Below are positions 1 through 5,847 of a DNA stretch of 11,197 nucleotides, piece after piece. How positions within the stretch are numbered: position 1 is the first letter of the stretch; the number at the start of each line of letters is the position of its first letter. The position numbers and the translations under genes were made by a program. This DNA is from Chloroflexota bacterium (GTDB lineage: Bacteria > Chloroflexota > Ktedonobacteria > Ktedonobacterales > Ktedonobacteraceae), in assembly GCA_021828635.1 (NCBI GenBank), contig JAJZEJ010000198.1:1-11197 (forward strand). The letters run 5' to 3'. The notes beneath the pieces are model-generated. The model ran no database searches. It saw only the letters and a list, made by a program, of their open reading frames with translations, and was not told the origin of the DNA.

Positions 1-177
1 GAAGGCGTGGAAGCGGCCTTGCTCGTACCACGCTTGCCGACACGTGGGGCAGCGCCAGAGCAGGGCGCGGCTACCATCGGGCCAGATGGGCGCATCTTGC
101 GCCAGCTGGGCAGGGGTGCGACAGGACGGATCATCGTAGCCAATGGTTGCGCCCGGCGGGATCATGGTTGTGAGCAT
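1..177 (-). CDS. Partial protein with a CPTC zinc-ribbon-like motif, N-terminus only
   Basis: The first 59 codons of a minus-strand gene are present and the rest lies beyond the left edge. The start is supported by AAGGAG seven bases upstream of the ATG. The translation begins MLTTMIPPGATIGYDDPSC and has Cys19 and a C-P-T-C pair at residues 43-46, followed by QAWYEQGRFHAF. The CxxC with flanking aromatics resembles one half of a zinc knuckle, so a small metal-binding protein is possible. I do not recognise the family. A long hairpin sits in its leader at 204-232. It is separated from the SUKH gene by about 180 bases, so it may be its own transcript. Confidence 0.6.
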   Translation of the reverse strand, partial: MLTTMIPPGATIGYDDPSCRTPAQLAQDAPIWPDGSRALLWRCPTCRQAWYEQGRFHAF

Positions 178-203
178 AAACTCTCCTTCTTTCTCCACAC
201 AAC

Positions 204-232
204 AGCGCCACCCTTGCGAGAAGGATGGCGCT
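204..232. promoter_or_regulatory. Hairpin in the leader of the left-edge gene
   Basis: Two 12-base arms (204-215 and 221-232) pair with one C-A mismatch around the loop GCGAG. On the minus strand this lies about 27 bases before the ATG at 177, just ahead of the ribosome binding site, and no T-run follows it. It could be a leader structure or the base of a terminator for upstream transcription. Confidence 0.35.
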
Positions 233-294
233 GATGAGCTTGCAAAAATGAGCTACGTCATGGTATCGTTTGGAGCATCGATGAATGTTTTGTG

Positions 295-327
295 AGAGAG
301 CCATGCTGGCTGAGAGCATGGCTCTCT
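295..327. terminator. Strong hairpin, possible terminator after the SUKH gene
   Basis: A perfect 13-bp stem (AGAGAGCCATGCT at 295-307 with its complement at 315-327) has a 7-base loop. It lies 31 bases past the stop of the minus-strand SUKH gene, the normal place for a terminator. The minus-strand tail after it is CACAAAACATTC, with no U-run, while the plus-strand tail TCTTCTTGTTG is only mildly T-rich. It is therefore a stable 3' structure rather than a textbook intrinsic terminator. Confidence 0.5.
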
Positions 328-358
328 TCTTGTTGTGGGGTGGGAGCTTGAGAGAGCA

Positions 359-985
359 TCAGGACACACTCTCGGCGGAGGCCGTGTTGCTCCACTGGGT
401 CAGCCACGCTGCTAGTGTTCCCACGCGATACAGCCGACACAGGCGCTCATCCTGGTCTGACACGAGCAGAGAGAGCTGACCCTGCTCATTGATGCCGATC
501 TCCTGGACATCGCCCAGATCGCAGAGTGGCGCAAGAGAAGTCGGCCAGTGGTTGGCGGGAAGGATGACATACGGCTGACCCTGCTCGTCATGTCTCCACG
601 TCTGCTGCTCGAAAGCGAGAGGGATGAGGCTGGATGCGCGACGATGATACTTCACCATCGTTTCATCGCTCCGAAAGATCTCTCCATTGCCAAGTGGCGT
701 CGCAGGCGTCCCGTACCCTCCTACCATCCCGCGCAACCCATAGCCAGGGCCAAAGCCCCCGTTAGCGAGCGCAGAATAGAGCGCGACCAGCAGTGGGGGA
801 AGAGCAAACCCCAGCAGGTGTTCCGTTTGCTGAATCTGTTCCTGGGTCGCCTTCTGGCAGAAAAAGGCGTGACGCAAGCGGGCATCAGTGCGTTCCATCT
901 CACTAGTAACGGCTAACCCCTCTGGCCCGTACCACTGACGCCGCTGCATGCACTGTTGCAGGCGCACCATGACTGACTCATCCAT
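359..985 (-). CDS. SUKH-superfamily (SMI1/KNR4-like) protein
   Basis: A 208-residue protein. The start at 985 was chosen because GAAAGGAG lies about seven bases upstream; an open frame extends further to a GTG at 1096 but has no such site. Residues 46-90 (ATQEQIQQTEHLLGFALPP, then LYSALANGGFGPGYGL) match the SMI1/KNR4 signature: a helix, a proline pair, then the NGG-F-PGYG loop. The C-terminal half, with LAPLCDLGDVQEIGI around 151-165, fits the rest of the fold. SUKH proteins are commonly immunity proteins against polymorphic or nuclease toxins, and some act as general adaptors. No toxin gene lies beside it here, so it may be an orphan immunity gene or serve another role. It is cytoplasmic by sequence, with no signal peptide or membrane segment. 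Confidence 0.65.
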   Translation of the reverse strand: MDESVMVRLQQCMQRRQWYGPEGLAVTSEMERTDARLRHAFFCQKATQEQIQQTEHLLGFALPPLLVALYSALANGGFGPGYGLRGMVGGYGTPATPLGNGEIFRSDETMVKYHRRASSLIPLAFEQQTWRHDEQGQPYVILPANHWPTSLAPLCDLGDVQEIGINEQGQLSLLVSDQDERLCRLYRVGTLAAWLTQWSNTASAESVS

Positions 986-1027
986 AGTTGATCTCCTTTC
1001 CAATCGATCCAGATCACGATCATGACT

Positions 1028-1033
1028 AGTATA
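1028..1033 (-). promoter_or_regulatory. Candidate -10 box for the SUKH gene
   Basis: On the minus strand TATACT lies 42 bases before the chosen SUKH start, inside the 111-base gap after the preceding gene. It matches the sigma-70-type -10 consensus at five of six positions. No good TTGACA-like partner is seen at 16-18 bases, so this is only a candidate. If used, it would let the SUKH gene be transcribed apart from the upstream membrane-protein gene. Confidence 0.3.
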
Positions 1034-1096
1034 ACATCGTTCGGCCATCTCTCCATGCTTGAGCGAAAGCAAGAAAGCAACCGGAGCCACCTCCAC

Positions 1097-1786
1097 TCAG
1101 CTTTTCACGGGATACACCTGTCGAATATCCAGGGAACGCACAGGAACCGGTGGCTGTGTTCCCTGAGAAGGTGGGCTAAAGGGACCTGCGCGAAAGGTTC
1201 CGGGAGCAAAACCGGAAAGAGAGCCGGGGCGAATATCAAACACGTAGAGATTGAGCGTTGTTTTGGCGCTTCCCCGTGCGTGTATCACCTGTTGACGCAG
1301 CGTGTTCTCCCAGGTGGGGAAAGTCGGCTTGCAATCTACGCAGACACGCACCTGTGAGAAGACGACCACATCAATCGTGGAAGTTTGCGCATAGTCCTGT
1401 GTTGTGAGCGATGGTAAGGTAGTCTGACTGACCCGCTGGAGCAATACCTGTTCACAGTGGGTAGGGTACGAGCCAAAACCGTCCTTGATCTGGCTAGGGC
1501 CAGTGGACACTCCACTAGTTGTATGATAATAGAGCTGAGCCTCGCAGTAGTTCTTTGCCGTCGGCGTCTGTTGCCGCTGTGTTTGTACCTGTTGTGCCAA
1601 CACATAAGCCTGGCTTTGAGGACTGTATGGTGACGATCCCCCACTCCCAAAGTGCGCCAAGCTTACCACTAGGCCGATGAGCAGCATGGCGATGAGAAAC
1701 AGCACAAGAAGATTGTTTTGACGACGACTGCCTCCGCCTGCTGTTGAAGCCTCTTCTTCAGGTGATTCGTGTTCTTGTTCTGACAT
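1097..1786 (-). CDS. Single-pass membrane protein with a four-cysteine outer domain
   Basis: A 229-residue protein whose start at 1786 follows AAAGGAGGAATACC, a very good ribosome binding site. An acidic, Ser/Gly-rich tail (residues 1-20) and RRQNN lead into one hydrophobic segment at about 25-45 (LLVLFLIAMLLIGLVVSLA). The N-terminus is therefore probably inside and the remaining ~180 residues outside. The outer part has a Gln/Ser/Pro-rich linker and exactly four cysteines (81, 111, 149, 152; the last two form CVDC), which could make two disulfides. The last 30 residues are proline-rich. The layout of short inner tail, one helix and soluble outer domain is that of VirB8/TcpC-type conjugation proteins, but I see no sequence match to them. 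I do not recognise the family. It lies between the 81-residue gene and the SUKH gene on the same strand. Confidence 0.65.
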   Translation of the reverse strand: MSEQEHESPEEEASTAGGGSRRQNNLLVLFLIAMLLIGLVVSLAHFGSGGSSPYSPQSQAYVLAQQVQTQRQQTPTAKNYCEAQLYYHTTSGVSTGPSQIKDGFGSYPTHCEQVLLQRVSQTTLPSLTTQDYAQTSTIDVVVFSQVRVCVDCKPTFPTWENTLRQQVIHARGSAKTTLNLYVFDIRPGSLSGFAPGTFRAGPFSPPSQGTQPPVPVRSLDIRQVYPVKS

Positions 1787-1859
1787 GGTATTCCTCCTTT
1801 TCGCTGACGAGAACAGGATGCTTGCCAGCGTGATGTGTAGAATGGAACCAAAAAGGACA

Positions 1860-1882
1860 AGACCATGCCCTGTGCATGGTCT
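1860..1882 (-). terminator. Probable intrinsic terminator of the prim-pol transcript
   Basis: A perfect 9-bp stem (AGACCATGC and its complement) has a 5-base loop. Read on the minus strand it is followed by TGTCCTTTTTGG, which contains a run of five T. It lies 112 bases after the stop of the 81-residue gene and before the next ribosome binding site. It is well placed to end the transcript carrying the prim-pol and small-protein genes. Confidence 0.5.
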
Positions 1883-1950
1883 CTCAAAAGTGGGAAGGTG
1901 GATGGTAGTCAACGTCTAGACCAGATGGTGAGGCATTAGCTGCATGCGAC

Positions 1951-1972
1951 TCAGATTTGATCCAGATTTGAT
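1951..1972. repeat. Two tandem 11-bp units (TCAGATTTGAT, CCAGATTTGAT)
   Basis: Two head-to-tail 11-base units differ only at the first base. They lie about 20 bases past the 3' end of the 81-residue gene. This is the shortest of several 11-bp repeat sets in the window. Two copies alone could be chance. Confidence 0.35.
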
Positions 1973-1993
1973 AAAGCGCCAGTTGCGTCAGAG

Positions 1994-2239
1994 CTATCTC
2001 TGCTGCTTGCTCCCGATGCGTTGCTGCCAGACGCGCCCAAATGCAGCAAGGACGATGGGGGACATTGTTCCACCTACATCTGTAAAGAGAGCCGCTGCCT
2101 TGTCGTACCCTATGGTCTTGCGAGGATCACTCTTCAGCATCGCTATGAGGTACAAGGCTTGTAGCTCATCATCAGTCAATTTCTCCGCAGTTATTTCAAC
2201 TGCAACTAGCACGACAGTCTCAAGATTAATTTTTTCCAT
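1994..2239 (-). CDS. Small acidic helical protein of unknown function
   Basis: An 81-residue protein, MEKINLETVVLVAVEITAEK onward. The frame stays open upstream, but that part overlaps the prim-pol gene in another frame and reads as low-quality sequence. I therefore chose the ATG at 2239, 40 bases after the prim-pol stop and preceded by a purine-rich AGAAAGAAG stretch. The first half is acidic and predicted helical (TAEKLTDDELQALYLIAMLKS), the middle has DKAAALFTDVGG, and the end is basic (RVWQQRIGSKQQR). There is no membrane segment and no recognised motif. Its place right behind the prim-pol suggests co-expression and possibly a role in DNA replication or its control, which is inference only. 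Confidence 0.55.
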   Translation of the reverse strand: MEKINLETVVLVAVEITAEKLTDDELQALYLIAMLKSDPRKTIGYDKAAALFTDVGGTMSPIVLAAFGRVWQQRIGSKQQR

Positions 2240-2279
2240 CTGTTTTCTTCTTTCTTGTATGTTGAGGTCACAAACCGAT

Positions 2280-3290
2280 TTATGAAGTATAGCCGCGCTC
2301 AACCAAGTCGCGTGCCGCAGCCTGGAAATCTTCGTTGTGATTGAGGAGAGCATAGGCGGCAAACTTGGAGTAGCCACGCTCCGGCTCAAAGAGCGTGCTG
2401 GTCGAGAAGACGTAGAGCAACCCCGATCCCTGATAGTTGGTGGTGGCATGGGTATGGCAATTCTTCGTCCAGTACCCCTCCTCATCCCGTTCTTGTAGAA
2501 GCCGCCAGCCATGCGGTTCCAGCACCTCTTGCCAGGTGGCTTCTCGGTTGAAGATGTCACCTGGTCGCTCTCCTTGAGCATCAGCAGAAGTGGAGAAGAC
2601 GGCTCTCTTGGATAACAGGCGTGGTGCCTGCTCTGTGGCTCGCTCAGAACAGGTATCAAACGAACGGGCGACGGCCAACACCCGTGAGCGTTCAGGGACC
2701 GTGAGCGTGACTATCGTTGTTACACTGCCCTGCACCACGCGATAGGATCGTCCACTGGGATGCACCGTGCCATCTGAGGGTGCTGCCACACCCAGACCGC
2801 CTTCGCCGCGCGTTTCAATGAGTACCTTGCGTTTGGTTGCCGAGAGCCTGACACGCGCCAACGGCTGATTCCCCTCAATGAGGCGGCAGCGATACCACAG
2901 ATGCATGCCATTGGGTGTCTCTTCCAGGTAGCCTCGTGCCAGACGAGTCGCCAACGGCCCGACGCCCTCTTGCTGCATACGCTCAGACCATTGCTGAAAA
3001 ATATCCCGCGTATCAAAGTCAAGCAGCTCCAGGTTGCCACTGATGGCCCCCGCGATGAAGCCTACCCCATAGGAACGCTCGACGAACCAGTGGCGTAATT
3101 CGTCGAGTGTGGTGCGATGACGTTGATACTGCTCCCACTTGAACGGTGGTCGCTTGGACCCATCGGTGGCAATAGGAACGACATTAATCCCGGCCTGCTG
3201 TGCCGCCAGCGCCGCTGCATAGCTTGCAGAGCGAGCAGGGATAGATGCGGTGGTCTGCACAGGCCGTGGGAAGGGAACAATGGTTGCCAT
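2280..3290 (-). CDS. Bifunctional DNA primase/polymerase (prim-pol, archaeo-eukaryotic primase type)
   Basis: A 336-residue protein starting MATIVPFPRP. I chose the ATG at 3290 because the open frame beyond it (to a GTG at 3503) encodes a His/Pro-rich low-complexity stretch unlike the family; GCGAGG lies upstream but somewhat far. Residues 25-190 carry the prim-pol hallmarks: LELLDFD with the metal-binding Asp91 and Asp93, TPNGMHLWYR with His130, and VLIETRGEGG with Glu159, followed by PSDGTVHPSGRSY. Residues 241-336 form the C-terminal module often seen behind such domains in phage and mobile-element proteins (RPGDIFNREATW, EPHGWRLL, YSKFAAYALLNH, DFQAAARDL). Known members make primers and extend DNA from dNTPs. 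There is no helicase domain and no helicase gene nearby, so it would need a partner. The short gene at 2239 probably shares its transcript. Confidence 0.85.
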   Translation of the reverse strand: MATIVPFPRPVQTTASIPARSASYAAALAAQQAGINVVPIATDGSKRPPFKWEQYQRHRTTLDELRHWFVERSYGVGFIAGAISGNLELLDFDTRDIFQQWSERMQQEGVGPLATRLARGYLEETPNGMHLWYRCRLIEGNQPLARVRLSATKRKVLIETRGEGGLGVAAPSDGTVHPSGRSYRVVQGSVTTIVTLTVPERSRVLAVARSFDTCSERATEQAPRLLSKRAVFSTSADAQGERPGDIFNREATWQEVLEPHGWRLLQERDEEGYWTKNCHTHATTNYQGSGLLYVFSTSTLFEPERGYSKFAAYALLNHNEDFQAAARDLVERGYTS

Positions 3291-3512
3291 AGTGTGAGAA
3301 TACCTCGCTTTCTTCTGGTGTGAGTGGAAGGAATGGTGGAGAAGAGGATGAAGAGGATGAAGGGCATGGACGGATGTGGGCATGAAAAGCACCAACATCA
3401 TTGATGCTGACGAAAAGGGACCAAAGCCGCGCGATGATGAGCAGAGACAGTCGCCGTCTCCCCAGAAGTCGTTGAGCTGGTCGGCAACCCGTTCCGCTAC
3501 CACCAGGATACC

Positions 3513-3872
3513 CTAAACAACCTGTTCATCATCCACTAAACTTTTGGCCCATTTGGCCCATCCATCTTCGATCCGAAGGCGTAGCCCTCGAATTTCGTCT
3601 TCGAGAAAGACGAGATCGAGATGGACCTTCGTCATGCGGTAGGTAGGGACCAGGAGCGCCAGTTGCGCAATCTCTTCGCAAAAGGTCTTCTGGCTTTCTT
3701 GGGTGACATTTAGGAGGTGTTGTACTTCTTCGTACAACGCCTCGATCTTTCCATGGTAGGTTCTCTTCTCCTGGATCTCGCGTTCGCTTTCACGCCCAGT
3801 TTTTAGGCCAGTGGCGAAGATAGCGAAAACGACGAAAAAGAAAACGATGGTAGCAACGATGAGAGTGATCAT
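3513..3872 (-). CDS. Small membrane-anchored coiled-coil protein
   Basis: A 119-residue protein starting at 3872, where AAAAAGGAG is followed by the ATG at good spacing. Residues 3-22 (TLIVATIVFFFVVFAIFATG) are one membrane helix at the very N-terminus. The rest is charged and helical, with heptad-like stretches (ESEREIQEKRTYHGKIEALYEEVQHLL and LDLVFLEDEIRGLRLRIEDG), so a cytoplasmic coiled coil tethered to the membrane is likely. It ends 222 bases before the prim-pol start. A terminator-like hairpin lies directly upstream in its leader (3908-3950). I do not recognise a family. The layout resembles the protein at 6751-7464 in miniature, which raises a shared role at the membrane. Confidence 0.65.
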   Translation of the reverse strand: MITLIVATIVFFFVVFAIFATGLKTGRESEREIQEKRTYHGKIEALYEEVQHLLNVTQESQKTFCEEIAQLALLVPTYRMTKVHLDLVFLEDEIRGLRLRIEDGWAKWAKSLVDDEQVV

Positions 3873-3907
3873 AATGGGACTCCTTTTTACACGTCACAAA
3901 AACGACG

Positions 3908-3950
3908 AAAAAAGAGGCCGCTGCCAGGAATGAACCTGAACAAACGGCCT
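3908..3950 (-). terminator. Terminator-like or attenuator hairpin ahead of the 119-residue gene
   Basis: On the minus strand AGGCCG...CGGCCT (3915-3950) forms an outer stem and CAGG...CCTG an inner stem around TTCATT. It is followed by CTTTTTTCG. This is the form of an intrinsic terminator and it lies only 36 bases before the ATG at 3872. It could stop readthrough from upstream, or control the downstream genes by attenuation. Confidence 0.45.
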
Positions 3951-3961
3951 AAACGGTGTAT

Positions 3962-4064
3962 TGCTTTGTCAACCTTCATTGAACACTTTTTGGTGTGACA
4001 CTAATGCGCTCCTCAAGCCAGTTGGATGGCGGCGCAAAAGTGTTCAATGAAGGTTGACAAAGCA
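3962..4064. repeat. 29-bp perfect inverted repeat with a 45-base spacer
   Basis: Arms at 3962-3990 and 4036-4064 are exact reverse complements. The outer ends read TGCTTTGTCAACC and the inner ends run to CACTTTT. The 45-base spacer has no open frame and no strong symmetry. Transcribed on either strand it would be a very stable hairpin. The size fits a miniature inverted-repeat element or a recombinase/transposase end pair, but I see no clear target-site duplication. Confidence 0.8.
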
Positions 4065-4397
4065 GGATGAAAATAGAAGGACACCAAAAAAGGGCGGAAA
4101 GTCCCGTTAGACATCGACTCATATGTTTTACTGGATGTCTTCCCGTTACACCTACTTTTCACATAAAAAGTAGGAAAGCATGCTCTGTTCACGAGAGAGA
4201 TGTTTGCTTGTCTCTCTATGGCGGCGCTACTATGCCCAGGACAGCAGCACCAGAGCAGCACCCATTTCAGCAGCACGTGTCGCGTGACGCACTCCGTCGT
4301 TTTGCCTACTGCTGGACGATCTCCCTCAGACGCCCTACCAGGTTGGATACCAGGGGAACACAGCACAGGGACATACTCTTTCAATGCGCTTCACGCA

Positions 4398-4433
4398 GAC
4401 ACTCCAAGGACACGCTCCAAGGACACGCTCCAG
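4398..4433. repeat. Short imperfect tandem repeat, unit GACACGCTCCAAG
   Basis: Three successive copies of 11, 13 and 12 bases (GACACTCCAAG, GACACGCTCCAAG, GACACGCTCCAG). The related word ACGCACTCC occurs exactly at 4287-4295, 4450-4458 and 4478-4486, so the whole 4285-4490 block looks like a decayed repeat array. No function is evident. Confidence 0.45.
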
Positions 4434-4547
4434 GAACAGGCTCTTCTTCACGCACTCCTCTCAACGCACGTCGTGAGACGCACTCCAAGAACACCGTTTC
4501 GCTGCTGACGATCCAGGAGAGTTCACCCCACTGGGGGACCTGCTTGC

Positions 4548-4559
4548 ACCTGTACAGGT
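4548..4559. promoter_or_regulatory. 12-bp perfect palindrome ACCTGTACAGGT
   Basis: A perfect dyad with no spacer, the usual form of an operator for a dimeric regulator. No gene start lies near enough to assign a target, so this records the symmetry only. Confidence 0.25.
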
Positions 4560-4817
4560 ATCCAGGATTCAGCGCACTGCTCGTTTCTGCTTTTTGCCAG
4601 GAAGAGCGAAGCACGAACAAGCAGTGGATGCCGCACACACTCTCACTCACACTCATGTGGCAAGAGCGGGCAGTCGGTACTGACCAGCAATGGGAATGGG
4701 CCAGCGCATTCCATCAGATGTCCACCCACATCGGGGTTTTCATCTCTTCTCACTTTTCAGTGTACCTGACCGAGATTCAGAAAGCGTCGGAAATGAGTCG
4801 AAAGGCAGACGACAACG

Positions 4818-4839
4818 AGTCGGGAGCCAGTCGGGAGCC
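4818..4839. repeat. Two tandem 11-bp units AGTCGGGAGCC
   Basis: Two identical 11-base units head to tail, followed by a third partial copy beginning AGTGGG. Another example of the 11-bp period in this window. Confidence 0.45.
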
Positions 4840-4969
4840 AGTGGGCAACCGTGATGGCGATGAGTTGGTGTGTGCAGCCAGGCAAGGCCGTGATGACACG
4901 CTCGCTCGCCCTCTTGTTAGCAGACTTAATCATCAGCTTTACGGAACCCAGCGTCTTGGATGCTCTCTT

Positions 4970-5161
4970 CCCACGGGTTGTGCAACGAGATAAGCTCAAG
5001 TAAAGCGACTTATCCAAAATTCGCTCGACATCATGCCCAAATTTACACCTCCTTATCTCGAAATAGATCTCTTGCCGTCTTCTCTCGGAAGCGAGACACG
5101 GTTTTCGTGCGTGCGCCCCCCCTTATTGTTCAGTTATGATTCTCGTTGCGCAACCCGTGGG
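4970..5161. repeat. 21-bp inverted repeat bounding a ~190-bp segment
   Basis: Arms at 4970-4990 and 5141-5161 are reverse complements with one mismatch in 21. Each arm holds its own dyad (GTTGTGCAAC on the left, GTTGCGCAAC on the right), as expected for a binding site of a dimeric protein. The 150 bases between carry no gene. The pair could be element ends, two operators, or recombination sites. Confidence 0.7.
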
Positions 5162-5191
5162 CTCTTTTTTCCTCTCCAAGAAGGTAGCAAC

Positions 5192-5275
5192 CTGGCATAT
5201 ATCTGGCATATATCTGGCATGTGTCTGGCAAGATATACAGCACATTTTGCCAGACACATGCCAGACACATGCCAG
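5192..5275. repeat. Palindromic array of 11-bp repeats, CTGGCATRTRT
   Basis: Four plus-strand units start at 5192, 5203, 5214 and 5225 (CTGGCATATAT twice, CTGGCATGTGT, CTGGCAAGATA). After a short spacer come three inverted units ending at 5253, 5264 and 5275 (ACACATGCCAG twice plus a partial). The arms 5213-5230 and 5248-5265 are an 18-bp perfect inverted repeat. In-phase 11-bp spacing with an inverted second half is typical of iterons, centromere-like partition sites or multi-site operators. Confidence 0.8.
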
Positions 5276-5304
5276 ATAGGGTAGGGTCTGAAAATAGGAG
5301 AAGG

Positions 5305-5350
5305 GTTCGGAGAGGAGGCTTGGGTGCCTTTCCTTCCGAACACCTTTTTT
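5305..5350 (+). terminator. Terminator-like hairpin with T-run
   Basis: GTTCGGAGAGGAGGC (5305-5319) pairs imperfectly with GCCTTTCCTTCCGAAC (5326-5341) and is followed by ACCTTTTTTGG. On the plus strand this has intrinsic-terminator form. No plus-strand gene is called before it, so it may end a non-coding transcript from the repeat region or be incidental. Confidence 0.35.
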
Positions 5351-5469
5351 GGGGTGGGTTTGTCTCTTGCGAGACCTTCATCACACTCGGCAGTGGGGGG
5401 AGCGAAAGACGGATGAGAGTAACCTGGGAGGGGAGCGAGACCACTCGACCATCAGGGTACTCACATCGC

Positions 5470-5699
5470 GTTCTGTCTCTGACGAAACAGAACTCATCTT
5501 CACTCGACACACAAACGGCGTCGCATGATGGCGATATATGGGGGCGCACGCCCCATATACCTGGGAAACGGTGCAGGGGGCCACCCTGCTGCGGAGTGTG
5601 CGGCTCCGCTGACGGCGCGTGGGGGCGAACCACGCGCAGGGACAGAAAACCAGGGCTGTATTCAGTTGTTGAGATGCCGGGTTGCGTGTGCGCTGTCCC
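5470..5699. other. Run of successive hairpins
   Basis: At least five stems occur in 230 bases. They are GTTCTGT/ACAGAAC (5470-5493), a TATATGGGG...CCCCATATA stem extended by CG/CG with one bulge (5535-5559), GCGGAG/CTCCGC (5591-5609), GCGCGTGG/CCACGCGC (5615-5637) and GGGACAG/CTGTCCC (5639-5699). Such a series can be a structured RNA, or a single-strand origin or transfer origin. It lies directly 3' of the minus-strand gene at 5848-6627, so it could also form that transcript's 3' region. Confidence 0.45.
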
Positions 5700-5847
5700 C
5701 TCCGCCTGGAGAGGGAGTGGAAAGTGACGGATTGCCCCGCCGCCTTCCTCGCCCTGGTACGTCAGCGCCCGCACCAGAACAGACCAGGCGTACCCACCGA
5801 CCTCACCGGCCTCACACGGGCGCGTCCCGCGTGGTGGCATCCTTCGG

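Larger units (their letters stand above)
3873..5847. other. Two-kilobase stretch with no convincing gene but many repeats and hairpins
   Basis: Several frames are open for a few hundred bases on both strands, but none combines a ribosome binding site with protein-like composition. The stretch holds a 29-bp inverted repeat (3962-4064), short repeats around 4287-4486 and 4818-4839, a 12-bp palindrome ACCTGTACAGGT (4548-4559), a 21-bp inverted repeat (4970-5161), an 11-bp repeat palindrome (5192-5275), a terminator-like hairpin (5305-5350) and a run of further hairpins (5470-5699). The density of symmetric sequence suits a replication, partition or transfer locus, or the remains of small mobile elements. 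Confidence 0.5.

Noticed and set aside
7..234. Plus-strand 75-residue open frame at the left edge
   Set aside because: It is the opposite strand of the partial gene at 1-177, which has a good ribosome binding site.
3291..3503. N-terminal extension of the prim-pol to a GTG at 3503
   Set aside because: The added 71 residues are His/Pro-rich low complexity, and the prim-pol fold is complete without them. Translation coupling to the upstream stop remains possible.
4067..4993. Plus-strand 308-residue open frame as a gene
   Set aside because: No ribosome binding site at a workable distance, a composition rich in Ser, Arg, His and Thr without hydrophobic periodicity, and it starts at the edge of the 29-bp inverted repeat. 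Kept only as a finding.
5192..5275. CRISPR array
   Set aside because: Units are 11 bp, directly adjacent and partly inverted, with no spacers of 30-40 bases. No cas gene is present.
5221..5727. Plus-strand 168-residue open frame
   Set aside because: Begins inside the repeat palindrome and runs through the hairpin cluster. No ribosome binding site and no protein-like pattern.
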